This document shows, in pieces, positions 7,421 to 13,584 of a stretch of DNA of 13,584 nt. Numbering within the stretch: position 1 is the first letter of the stretch; the number at the start of each line of letters is the position of its first letter. The notes under the pieces are model-generated. The model saw nothing but the letters and a program-made list of their open reading frames with translations, was not told the origin of the DNA and did not search any database. The DNA is from Candidatus Pelagibacter sp. (GTDB lineage: Bacteria > Pseudomonadota > Alphaproteobacteria > Pelagibacterales > Pelagibacteraceae): positions 10,887 to 24,470 of the forward strand of contig PAGZ01000048.1 of the NCBI GenBank assembly GCA_002704625.1. The letters are read 5' to 3'. A program made the position numbers and the translations under genes.

Positions 7421-9130
7421 TATTTTTTTGTTTTCAATTTTATATGTCTTGTCAAATTTTAAATCTTTGTATTCTTTATGAGAAACTAAAATAATTGTTT
7501 TTTTCAAATATTTTTCAAATAGAGTCTTTAAAATATATTTTTCATTTGTTTCATCAAGGGCATTTGTAAACTCATCTAATATCAATAAATCATAGTCTTT
7601 ATAAAGTAATCTTGCTAAAGAAATCCTTTGTAATTGACCACCTGAAAAACCCTCTCCATCATTAATTATACTAGAATTTAGCCCATCTTTTAAATTAATT
7701 ATATCATCATAAATTCTTGCATCTTTTAAACATTCTTTTACTCTTTCTAAATCATGATTTTCTTTTTTAATCCCTAAGCATATATTATTTGTTATCGTAT
7801 CAGAGATAAAAAATGGGGTTTGTGTAATATAGCCAAGATTTGAAATTCTGAATTGAGATTTTATTTTTTGTTTGTTTACGAAAAAAGATCCATGTTCTAA
7901 CGGAATTAAACCAGAAATAATATTCATTAAAGAAGATTTTCCACTACCACTTTCTCCTTTAAAATATATTTTTTCACCTTTTGATATTTTAAAATTTGTA
8001 TTATCAAAAACAGTATTTTTCTTTTCATAAATATGACTAAAATTATTTAATTCTAAATTATTTTCAAATTTTATAGTTTTTAGCTCTGTGAAATTTTGCA
8101 AATTATCTAAATGGAAGTTGTTTAAATCGACCAATCTATCTTTTGCATACCTAAGATACTGAAGAGAGACAGTAATTTTGTTTAGTGATGGTAGAATTTT
8201 TAAGGCACCTGCCAAGAAGATTGCCAAAGTGGTAACAATTTTTGTGACTTCAAGATCTATCAATACAAAATAAATTATTAATATTGAAATTAGTGCTGCT
8301 GACATAATTTCTATAAGCATTCTCATTGATCCAGTTAAAATTGCAAAACCAAAGTTCGCATCATTTGATTTACTTAAATGAAATTTAAATTTACTCAGAA
8401 AAAAATTTTTAATATTACCTAATTTAATATTTTTTATTCCTTTTAATGTGATTAATAGAAAATTTACTTGTTCCTTTTCATTAATTCTTATTTGAGATGC
8501 ATAGTTGGAAAGTCTTTTACCTAAGTAAATTTTATTAAATAAGATCATTAATAATACAATTATAATAATCATTAACATTGCCTGGGGACTATTGATCAAT
8601 AGAAATATAAGTATTCCTGAGATTAAAATGATTTCAATAATACATGAAAGAATTATTGCCAATGACTCTTTGATAGTTTCAATATTATTATTGTATGTAA
8701 CTAAACCAGATAATTTATGTTTATTGGACAATAAAAAAGGCATATCTATGATATTAGATAAGAAATAAGTTTTGGTTTCTAATCCTATGTCAAAAGTGAT
8801 CTTTGACATATATCTCATAATAAAAAATAATAAAAAGTTTTTTAAGAAAATTAAAATAAAATATATTGAACACAAGCCACCTAAAAGATTTTGTTTTAAA
8901 TTGAAACTTCCAAGATGTTTTAATGGATTCACATACAAAATAGTTTTTTCAAATAAATGATATTCTTTTAAAATATTTGGTTCAAATAAAACTCCAATGA
9001 TTGGTATTAACAAACTAATTGAAAATAATTCTAGAATTAAACTAGAGAAAGAAAAAATAATTAAAAAAAATATTTTATTATTATACTTATAAAGCTTAAA
9101 GTTTTTATATATTTCTAAAAATATTTTCAT
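7409..9130 (-). CDS. ABC half-transporter, probable lipid-linked oligosaccharide flippase (PglK-like)
   Basis: 573 residues from the ATG at 9130. The first about 315 residues hold six likely membrane helices (about 20-46, 84-106, 158-179, 183-198, 262-288, 296-311). The rest is a nucleotide-binding domain: Walker A GESGSGKSS (392-400), Q-loop YITQTPF (434-440), signature FSGGQLQR (495-502), Walker B LLILDE (515-520) and H-loop SHKE (550-553). All catalytic residues are present. Size and exporter layout match PglK-type homodimers that flip undecaprenyl-linked glycans across the inner membrane, which suits this locus; a peptide or lipid A exporter (MsbA type) is the alternative. The frame extends 12 nt upstream to a TTG, but the ATG follows the preceding stop by 5 nt and looks more natural. 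There is no clear Shine-Dalgarno sequence. Confidence 0.85.
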   Translation of the reverse strand: MKIFLEIYKNFKLYKYNNKIFFLIIFSFSSLILELFSISLLIPIIGVLFEPNILKEYHLFEKTILYVNPLKHLGSFNLKQNLLGGLCSIYFILIFLKNFLLFFIMRYMSKITFDIGLETKTYFLSNIIDMPFLLSNKHKLSGLVTYNNNIETIKESLAIILSCIIEIILISGILIFLLINSPQAMLMIIIIVLLMILFNKIYLGKRLSNYASQIRINEKEQVNFLLITLKGIKNIKLGNIKNFFLSKFKFHLSKSNDANFGFAILTGSMRMLIEIMSAALISILIIYFVLIDLEVTKIVTTLAIFLAGALKILPSLNKITVSLQYLRYAKDRLVDLNNFHLDNLQNFTELKTIKFENNLELNNFSHIYEKKNTVFDNTNFKISKGEKIYFKGESGSGKSSLMNIISGLIPLEHGSFFVNKQKIKSQFRISNLGYITQTPFFISDTITNNICLGIKKENHDLERVKECLKDARIYDDIINLKDGLNSSIINDGEGFSGGQLQRISLARLLYKDYDLLILDEFTNALDETNEKYILKTLFEKYLKKTIILVSHKEYKDLKFDKTYKIENKKIIEF

Positions 9131-9392
9131 AGAGTTTACCAATTTCTTGGATCTATAGTTCTTGTTAGGTTAGTCTTGAATTTATATATTTCATTATTTG
9201 TTAATTTAATTTTTTTATAATTTGAAAGTTTAATTAATTCTTTATAATTTTTTATCCCCACTACAGCACAATCTACTAAATCTAGGTTGTCAATGGCAGA
9301 TATTAAATAATCTTGGACTTCTACATTTTTTATTTTTGCTATTTTATTTATATTTATTATTTTATTTTTTATTTTTGTGAGTTTTTTTGGAA

Positions 9393-9402
9393 TTTTTTTT
9401 TT
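9393..9402 (-). repeat. 10-A homopolymer at the second break of the aldo/keto reductase
   Basis: Ten A residues on the coding strand after GILLVNE. Nine would join the frames as NEKKIPKKLT. This is the same 10-instead-of-9 pattern as in pseI. Confidence 0.8.
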
Positions 9403-9881
9403 CATTAACTAGTAAAATTCCTTGTAAAAAAATTGATCTTGCATGTATCTGAAAATGATATGTTTTTTTCAATTTTTTTAACAATTTAATTTTATTTTTA
9501 TCTAAATTCAGAACATTTAAAGGAAACTGAAAAACTTCAAAGCTAAAAAAATTGCAAAAATTCTGGATTTTTTTGTAACTATAGCAAGATACTCCAATTT
9601 TTTTAAAATAATTATTTTTAATCATTTCTTTAATTTTCTTTTTAACAATATTATTTTTTAACCAGTAAGCATCTGTCTCATGATGAAAAAGCACACACTC
9701 AATTGTTCTATTTAATTTTTTAAAGCTAGCCATTATTTTTTTTTCAATCTCTTTGGCTGCATCCTCTGGTTTTTTTGATTTTAACTTATCAATTTTTGTT
9801 ATTATTTTTATTTTTTTATTTAAATACTTTGATAAATATTCTTCACTTCCATATGATGGAGCAGTATCGATGAAATTGATA

Positions 9882-9892
9882 TTTTTTTTTTT
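9882..9892 (-). repeat. 11-A homopolymer at the first break of the aldo/keto reductase
   Basis: Eleven A residues on the coding strand after SVIKT. Twelve or nine would join the frames to NINFIDTAPSYG. Confidence 0.8.
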
Positions 9893-9987
9893 GTTTTTAT
9901 TACACTTATTGCATCTCTAACATTTATATGATTATTAAGTATACCATAGCCATGTTTAAACTGAGCAGTACCTATTGCAAATTTCAT

Positions 9988-10013
9988 AGATTATTTTAAA
10001 TATAACATATCAT
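9988..10013. promoter_or_regulatory. 26-nt divergent gap, candidate divergent promoter
   Basis: The gap separates the reductase start (minus) from the gmhA start (plus). On the plus strand TAAATA (9997-10002) lies 16 nt after TTGCAA (9975-9980), and an overlapping TATAAC (10001-10006) is closer to the -10 consensus but 20 nt away. Both divergent operons need a start here, so a promoter is expected. The exact elements are not certain. Confidence 0.3.
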
Positions 10014-10595
10014 ATGAATTTAAATAAAATTATTGAAATAAAATTGCAAAAGGAAAAGGATCAAATTAAACAGCTTATATCAAATATAAATTTAAAGAAT
10101 TTAGATAATTTTGATAAATTAGTAAAATTATCTTTGAGTAGACTTAAGAAAAAAAATAAAATTATATTTTATGGTAATGGTGGAAGTGCAGCTGATGCAC
10201 AACATCTTGCAACAGAACTTACAGTAAGGTTTAAAAAAAATAGAAAAGCAATCCCTGCTCTATCATTATCCACTGATACTTCAGCACTAACAGCTATAGG
10301 TAATGACTTTGGTTTTAATAAAATATTTTCTAGACAGATAGATGCATTAGGTTTGCCTGGAGATATAGCAATTGCAATATCAACATCTGGTAATAGTCAA
10401 AATTTAATCCATGCAGCAAAGATGGCAAAAAAAAAGAAAATTTTTACTTTTTGTTTTTCAGGAAACAACGGAGGTAAATTAAGAAATTATACAGATTATC
10501 CAATCCTAATTCCTTCTAAAGTAACCTCTCAAATTCAAGTGATAGAAATTTTTTTAGGTCAAATTTATTGTAATATTTTAGAAGATTATATTTAA
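10014..10595 (+). CDS. gmhA: Sedoheptulose-7-phosphate isomerase GmhA (SIS domain)
   Basis: 193 residues, the normal length. GmhA converts D-sedoheptulose 7-phosphate to D-glycero-D-manno-heptose 7-phosphate, the first step of heptose synthesis, in the cytoplasm. Seen: YGNGGSAADAQHLATEL (53-69) with H64 and catalytic E68; phosphate-binding STDTSALTAIGND (86-98); STSGNS (123-128); and the C-terminal helix TSQIQVIEIFLGQIYC (171-186). In E. coli GmhA that helix reads RIQEIH..VIHIL, with Q172 and H180. Here the Gln is kept (Q175), but the position equal to H180 is Q183, and the earlier His is E178. Loss of this acid/base or metal-ligand His could lower or change activity. The gene is followed 5 nt later by the HddC-GmhB fusion, which supports the heptose role. 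Confidence 0.87.
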   Translation: MNLNKIIEIKLQKEKDQIKQLISNINLKNLDNFDKLVKLSLSRLKKKNKIIFYGNGGSAADAQHLATELTVRFKKNRKAIPALSLSTDTSALTAIGNDFGFNKIFSRQIDALGLPGDIAIAISTSGNSQNLIHAAKMAKKKKIFTFCFSGNNGGKLRNYTDYPILIPSKVTSQIQVIEIFLGQIYCNILEDYI

Positions 10596-10600
10596 ATTCT

Positions 10601-11785
10601 ATGAAAAAAATTGATTTAGTTATCCTCGCTGGAGGTAAGGGTACGAGAATTAAGGGTTACCTTAATAATAGTCCAAAACCATTAGCTAAGATTGGCAATA
10701 TGTATTTTTTAGATTATTTATTAAATAATATTGCCAAATTTTATATTAATAAAATATATATTCTTGCAGGTTATAAAGGTAAAGCTATTCAAAAAATTTA
10801 TAATAATAAAGAAATTAATCTAATACCCATTGAAGTTATAATTGAAAAAAAACCACTTGGGACTGGTGGATGTTTATCACTTATAAAAAATAAAATTAGT
10901 GAATATTTTTTTGTAGTAAATGGGGATTCTATCTTTGACATTGATCTCAATAAAATTGCACAAATAAAATTAAAAAAAAACGAGAGCTTTATAGCCTTAA
11001 CTACTAATAAAAATTATAAATCAAATAAAAAACTCTCAAATATTACTTTAAAAAAAGGATTAATTACAAAAAATAAATCATCTTTTTTTATGAATGGAGG
11101 TATTTATTATTTGAAAAAAGAATTAATCAAAAATTTAGGTACTAAAAATATATCCTTAGAAAACAAAATTATCTCAGATGAAATTGATAAAAGAAGAGTA
11201 ACTGGAAAATATTTTGATAATTTTTTTATAGATATTGGAACGCCAGAAAATTTTAAAAGGTCAATGACATTAATTCCTAAGTTTTTTCATAGACCAGCAA
11301 TATTTTTGGATAGAGATGGAACTATAAATCATGATACAGGTTACACGTATTTACCAAATAAATTTAAATTAATAAATGGAACCATTAAAGCCTTAAGAAA
11401 ATTATCTTTAAGTAATTATTATTTATTTATTGTAACTAATCAGGCAGGTATAGCAAAAAATAAATTTCGAATAAATGATTTTTACAACTTGCAAAATTAT
11501 TTGAAAAAAAAATTTATAAAAGAAAATATATATATTAATGATATAAGATTTTGCCCATATCATCCTAATGCAAAGTTGCTTAAATATAAGAGGACTACTA
11601 ATTACAGAAAGCCTGGTAATCTTATGCTTGAAAGCCTAAAAAAACGTTGGGATATAGATATAAAAAAAAGCTATATGGTTGGTGATAAGAAAAGCGATAT
11701 GATTGCAGCGCAAAAAAGTGAGCTAAAATTTTTATATCTAAACAAAAATCTTTATTTCACTCTTAAAAATATTATCAATGATTAA
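10601..11785 (+). CDS. HddC-GmhB fusion: heptose-1-phosphate guanylyltransferase plus heptose-bisphosphate phosphatase
   Basis: 394 residues with two enzymes. Residues 1-225 are a sugar nucleotidyltransferase: LAGGKGTR (9-16), PKPLAKIG (25-32), GTGG (87-90), NGDS (107-110) and DIGTPENF (211-218), closest in pattern to HddC, which makes GDP-heptose. Residues 232-390 are a HAD phosphatase of the GmhB type: FLDRDGT (235-241, nucleophile D237, acid D239), TNQAGIA (279-285), RKPG (336-339) and GDKKSD (361-366). GmhB removes the 7-phosphate from heptose 1,7-bisphosphate, so the fusion joins two consecutive steps. The zinc loop is reduced: C318-P-Y-H321 is present, but the usual second Cys pair (CxC before RKP) is TNY here. 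The HddA kinase needed between GmhA and GmhB is not in the window. The first domain could use another nucleotide. Confidence 0.85.
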   Translation: MKKIDLVILAGGKGTRIKGYLNNSPKPLAKIGNMYFLDYLLNNIAKFYINKIYILAGYKGKAIQKIYNNKEINLIPIEVIIEKKPLGTGGCLSLIKNKISEYFFVVNGDSIFDIDLNKIAQIKLKKNESFIALTTNKNYKSNKKLSNITLKKGLITKNKSSFFMNGGIYYLKKELIKNLGTKNISLENKIISDEIDKRRVTGKYFDNFFIDIGTPENFKRSMTLIPKFFHRPAIFLDRDGTINHDTGYTYLPNKFKLINGTIKALRKLSLSNYYLFIVTNQAGIAKNKFRINDFYNLQNYLKKKFIKENIYINDIRFCPYHPNAKLLKYKRTTNYRKPGNLMLESLKKRWDIDIKKSYMVGDKKSDMIAAQKSELKFLYLNKNLYFTLKNIIND

Positions 11786-11830
11786 AATCAAATTTATTAT
11801 GATAAGATTTTTCTGTATATTATAGATAAA
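11786..11830 (+). promoter_or_regulatory. 45-nt spacer before rfbG with -10-like sequence
   Basis: This is the largest gap in block 4. TATTAT at 11818-11823 (5 of 6 to TATAAT) lies 7 nt before the ATG, but I see no convincing -35 hexamer and no Shine-Dalgarno sequence. It may start a separate CDP-dideoxyhexose transcript, or may simply be a spacer. Confidence 0.22.
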
Positions 11831-12895
11831 ATGAAAAGTTTAAAAAGTTTAAGAAAATTTTGGTCAAATCAGAAAGTATTTATTACGGGGCACACTGGTT
11901 TTAAGGGAACATGGATATGTATTATATTAAACTTTCTTCATGCAAAAATATATGGTTACTCTTTAAAACCAAACAAGAATAGTTTTTTTTTTAAGGCAAA
12001 TATTTTAGACTTTATTTCTTCAAATACATTTGGAGACATAAATAATTACAAAAATTTAAAAAAAAAAATAATAGCTTCCAAAGCATCCATAATAATTCAT
12101 ATGGCAGCCCAGCCATTAGTTCTTGAATCATATAAATATCCAAAAAGAACTTTTGAAACAAACGTTATGGGTACTTTAAACTTATTAGAAGCTGTTAGAG
12201 AAATAAAAACAGTTAAATCTATAATTATTGTTACAACAGATAAAGTTTATAAAACAAAAAAAACTAATTCGGGTTATATTGAAACTGATGAACTCTGGGG
12301 ATCAGATCCCTACAGTAGCTCGAAAGTAGGTACTGAAATAGTCACAAGCACATATATAAAATCTTTTTTTATAAATACCCACTTGAAAAATAGAGTTTCC
12401 ACAGTGAGAGCTGGAAATGTTTTGGGTGGAGGCGATGATGCTAAAAATAGACTTATTCCAGATATTTATAGATCAATAAATAAAAAGAAAAAGCTTATAA
12501 TCAGAAATCCAAATCATATAAGACCGTGGCAGCACGTAATTGAGCCTTTGTTTGGTTATCTGAAACTTGCAAAGATGCAATTAAAGGGTTTTGATAATAA
12601 TCATTATTACTGGAATTTTGGTCCTGAGCAACAAAACTTTAAAAAAGTTATTGATGTTGTAAAATTAATAAACAAAACACATAATTTAAATTATAAAATT
12701 AAAAAGCAAATTTCAACATCTGAGACTACTATCTTAAAACTTAAAAGCCTGAGAGCAAAAAAAGAATTAAAATGGCAGTCAAAATGGAATGTAGATAATA
12801 CATTAATCAAAATTGAGGAATGGAATAATCTTGTTAAATTAGGTAAGAGTGTAAAAAGAATATGTGAAAAACAAATCAGTGACTATTTAAAATAA
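11831..12895 (+). CDS. rfbG: CDP-glucose 4,6-dehydratase RfbG
   Basis: 354 residues, normal length. The NAD-bound short-chain dehydrogenase/reductase converts CDP-D-glucose to CDP-4-keto-6-deoxyglucose in the cytoplasm. Seen: FITGHTGFKGTW (17-28), the RfbG form of the Rossmann glycine motif; HMAAQPLV (90-97); TTDK (135-138) with the catalytic Thr-Asp; DPYSSSK (159-165) with Y161 and K165; RAGNVLGGGD (193-202); and RPWQHVIEPL (231-240). GHTGFKG, AAQPLV and RPWQHVxEPL together distinguish CDP-glucose dehydratases from dTDP-, GDP- and UDP-sugar relatives. The next gene, 4 nt downstream, is the expected partner for 3-deoxygenation. The cytidylyltransferase RfbF, which makes CDP-glucose, is not in the window and may follow to the right. 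Confidence 0.93.
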   Translation: MKSLKSLRKFWSNQKVFITGHTGFKGTWICIILNFLHAKIYGYSLKPNKNSFFFKANILDFISSNTFGDINNYKNLKKKIIASKASIIIHMAAQPLVLESYKYPKRTFETNVMGTLNLLEAVREIKTVKSIIIVTTDKVYKTKKTNSGYIETDELWGSDPYSSSKVGTEIVTSTYIKSFFINTHLKNRVSTVRAGNVLGGGDDAKNRLIPDIYRSINKKKKLIIRNPNHIRPWQHVIEPLFGYLKLAKMQLKGFDNNHYYWNFGPEQQNFKKVIDVVKLINKTHNLNYKIKKQISTSETTILKLKSLRAKKELKWQSKWNVDNTLIKIEEWNNLVKLGKSVKRICEKQISDYLK

Positions 12896-12899
12896 AAAA

Positions 12900-13584
12900 A
12901 TGAAAATACCTTACGGAAAAAATGTCTACGGCAAACAAGAAATTAAAGCAGTTGTTAGTCAACTTAATAGAACAACCCAGATGGGTAAATCTGTAAAATT
13001 ATTTGAAGAAAAAGTCGCAAAATTATTTAAAAAAAAATATTCATTAATGGTTAATTCTGGAACTTCGGCAATCACTCTTGCAATGGACGTTATAGGGCTT
13101 AAAAAAGGTTCTGAAGTAATTGCACCATGTTTAAACTTTGGAACTGCAATTTCTGGTATTATTCAGGCAGGTTTAGTTCCAAAATTAGTAGATATAGAAA
13201 TTAATACTCTTCAGATAAATATTGATAAAATCAAGAAAGTTATAAATAAGAATACAAAAGCAATGTTAATACCTAATTTAATAGGCAACATACCAAATTG
13301 GATAGAATTAAGAAAAATTGCTAACAAACATAAACTAATTCTGATTGAAGACTCGGCTGATACCATGGGAGCCAAAATAAATAATATTAGTACTGGTAAT
13401 TTCAGTGATATTTCAATTACCAGCTTTTATGGATCACATGTCATAAGTTGTGGTGGCAATGGAGGAATGATGCTAACCAACAATGTAAACTATTATAGAA
13501 AAGCAAAAATATTAAGAAGTTGGGGCAGGATGTCAACACTTCTTAAAGATTCAGAAAATATTACAAAAAGACTTTCAATAAAAT
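12900..13584 (+). CDS. rfbH: RfbH-type PLP-dependent 3-dehydrase, N-terminal 228 residues (runs off right edge)
   Basis: Translated by hand from the ATG at 12900, 4 nt after rfbG; open to the window end and about half of the usual 390-440 residues. It has the DegT/DnrJ/EryC1/StrS fold: IPYGKNVYGKQEI (3-15), MVNSGTSAITLAM (50-62) for cofactor phosphate, IEDSAD (149-154) with D151 for the pyridine nitrogen, and SFYGSHVISCGGNGGM (175-190). In aminotransferases of this family the last motif holds the PLP lysine (SFxxxK). Here the position is H180, as in CDP-6-deoxy-L-threo-D-glycero-4-hexulose-3-dehydrase (E1, RfbH) and ColD, which remove the C3 hydroxyl instead of aminating. With RfbG this gives a CDP-3,6-dideoxyhexose precursor. 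The iron-sulfur cysteines of true E1 would lie in the missing C-terminal half, so E1-like versus ColD-like cannot be decided. Confidence 0.85.
   Translation, partial: MKIPYGKNVYGKQEIKAVVSQLNRTTQMGKSVKLFEEKVAKLFKKKYSLMVNSGTSAITLAMDVIGLKKGSEVIAPCLNFGTAISGIIQAGLVPKLVDIEINTLQINIDKIKKVINKNTKAMLIPNLIGNIPNWIELRKIANKHKLILIEDSADTMGAKINNISTGNFSDISITSFYGSHVISCGGNGGMMLTNNVNYYRKAKILRSWGRMSTLLKDSENITKRLSIK

Larger units (their letters stand above)
9136..9987 (-). pseudogene. Aldo/keto reductase broken at two poly-A runs
   Basis: Three frame segments, read by hand, make one NADPH-dependent aldo/keto reductase of about 283 residues. Segment 1 begins MKFAIGTAQFKHGYGILNN. After the 11-A run (9882-9892) the frame changes and continues INFIDTAPSYGSEEYL, then KIITKIDK, LFHHETDAYW, KKIGVSCYSYKK, EVFQFPLNVLNL and HARSIFLQGILL. 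After the 10-A run (9393-9402) the frame changes again: IPKKLTKIKNK, then VDCAVVGIKNYKEL, ending TRTIDPRNW. The catalytic tetrad D, Y (IDTAPSYG), K (TKIDK) and H (LFHHE) is intact. Such reductases in glycan loci may act on keto-sugars; the substrate is unknown. It lies 5 nt upstream of the ABC gene and is probably cotranscribed with it. Conservation outside the A-runs argues against old decay. Confidence 0.78.

Noticed and set aside
8772..8960. Plus-strand frame opposite the ABC transporter membrane domain
   Set aside because: Shadow of the transporter gene; lysine-rich low-complexity translation.
9131..9142. TTG start four codons upstream for the ABC transporter
   Set aside because: It overlaps the stop of the reductase gene; the ATG at 9130 with a 5-nt gap is simpler and loses no conserved sequence.
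9362..9733. Stand-alone small gene on the minus strand, and its neighbour 9136-9405
   Set aside because: Both are pieces of one aldo/keto reductase; the catalytic D, Y and K lie further upstream in the same frame as the first piece, and the C-terminal piece continues the same fold.
10601..11285. N-terminal domain as RfbF (glucose-1-phosphate cytidylyltransferase) because rfbG is near
   Set aside because: The GTGG and NGDS pattern, and fusion to a GmhB phosphatase behind gmhA, fit HddC better.
12900..13584. Annotation as an ordinary sugar aminotransferase
   Set aside because: The PLP lysine position is histidine, and the gene follows rfbG directly.

Overview
This is a very AT-rich window (by eye about a quarter G+C or less). 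It holds almost nothing but surface-glycan genes, packed with 4-25 nt overlaps or gaps of a few bases and mostly without clear Shine-Dalgarno sequences. No rRNA, tRNA, CRISPR, transposase or phage gene was seen. Base composition, compactness and gene content would fit the surface-polysaccharide hypervariable region of a streamlined marine alphaproteobacterium such as SAR11/Pelagibacterales. That is inference, because no phylogenetic marker is present; a low-GC epsilonproteobacterium is a weaker alternative.

Layout, as four blocks of alternating strand. (1) 1-1342, minus: a pseudaminic-acid synthase gene (pseI), split by one extra A in a 10-A run, followed by the 5' part of a pseG-like UDP-sugar hydrolase that runs off the left edge. 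(2) 1356-7412, plus: GT2 glycosyltransferase, a three-part radical SAM protein, PseF-like CMP-sugar cytidylyltransferase, AMP-forming acyl/aminoacyl ligase, acyl carrier protein, and class III PLP aminotransferase. (3) 7409-9987, minus: an aldo/keto reductase broken at two poly-A runs, then an ABC half-transporter of the lipid-linked-glycan flippase (PglK-like) kind. (4) 10014-13584, plus: gmhA (with a Gln where the second catalytic His is expected), an HddC-GmhB fusion, rfbG (CDP-glucose 4,6-dehydratase) and the 5' part of an rfbH-type 3-dehydrase carrying His instead of the PLP lysine.

Working together, the genes suggest three activated-sugar routes: CMP-pseudaminic acid (PseG, PseI, PseF), GDP-D-glycero-D-manno-heptose (GmhA, GmhB, HddC; the HddA kinase is not in the window) and CDP-3,6-dideoxyhexose (RfbG, RfbH; the RfbF cytidylyltransferase is not in the window). 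The GT2 enzyme and the ABC flippase would assemble and export the glycan.

The least explained part is the ligase-ACP-aminotransferase cassette at 4446-7412, three genes overlapping end to end directly behind pseF, together with the radical SAM gene. My best reading is a carrier-protein-bound acyl or aminoacyl group made for decorating the nonulosonic acid or another sugar; this is inference. The second theme is that three frame breaks all fall in 10-11 nt poly-A runs, which means sequencing error, gene decay or slippage-based expression.
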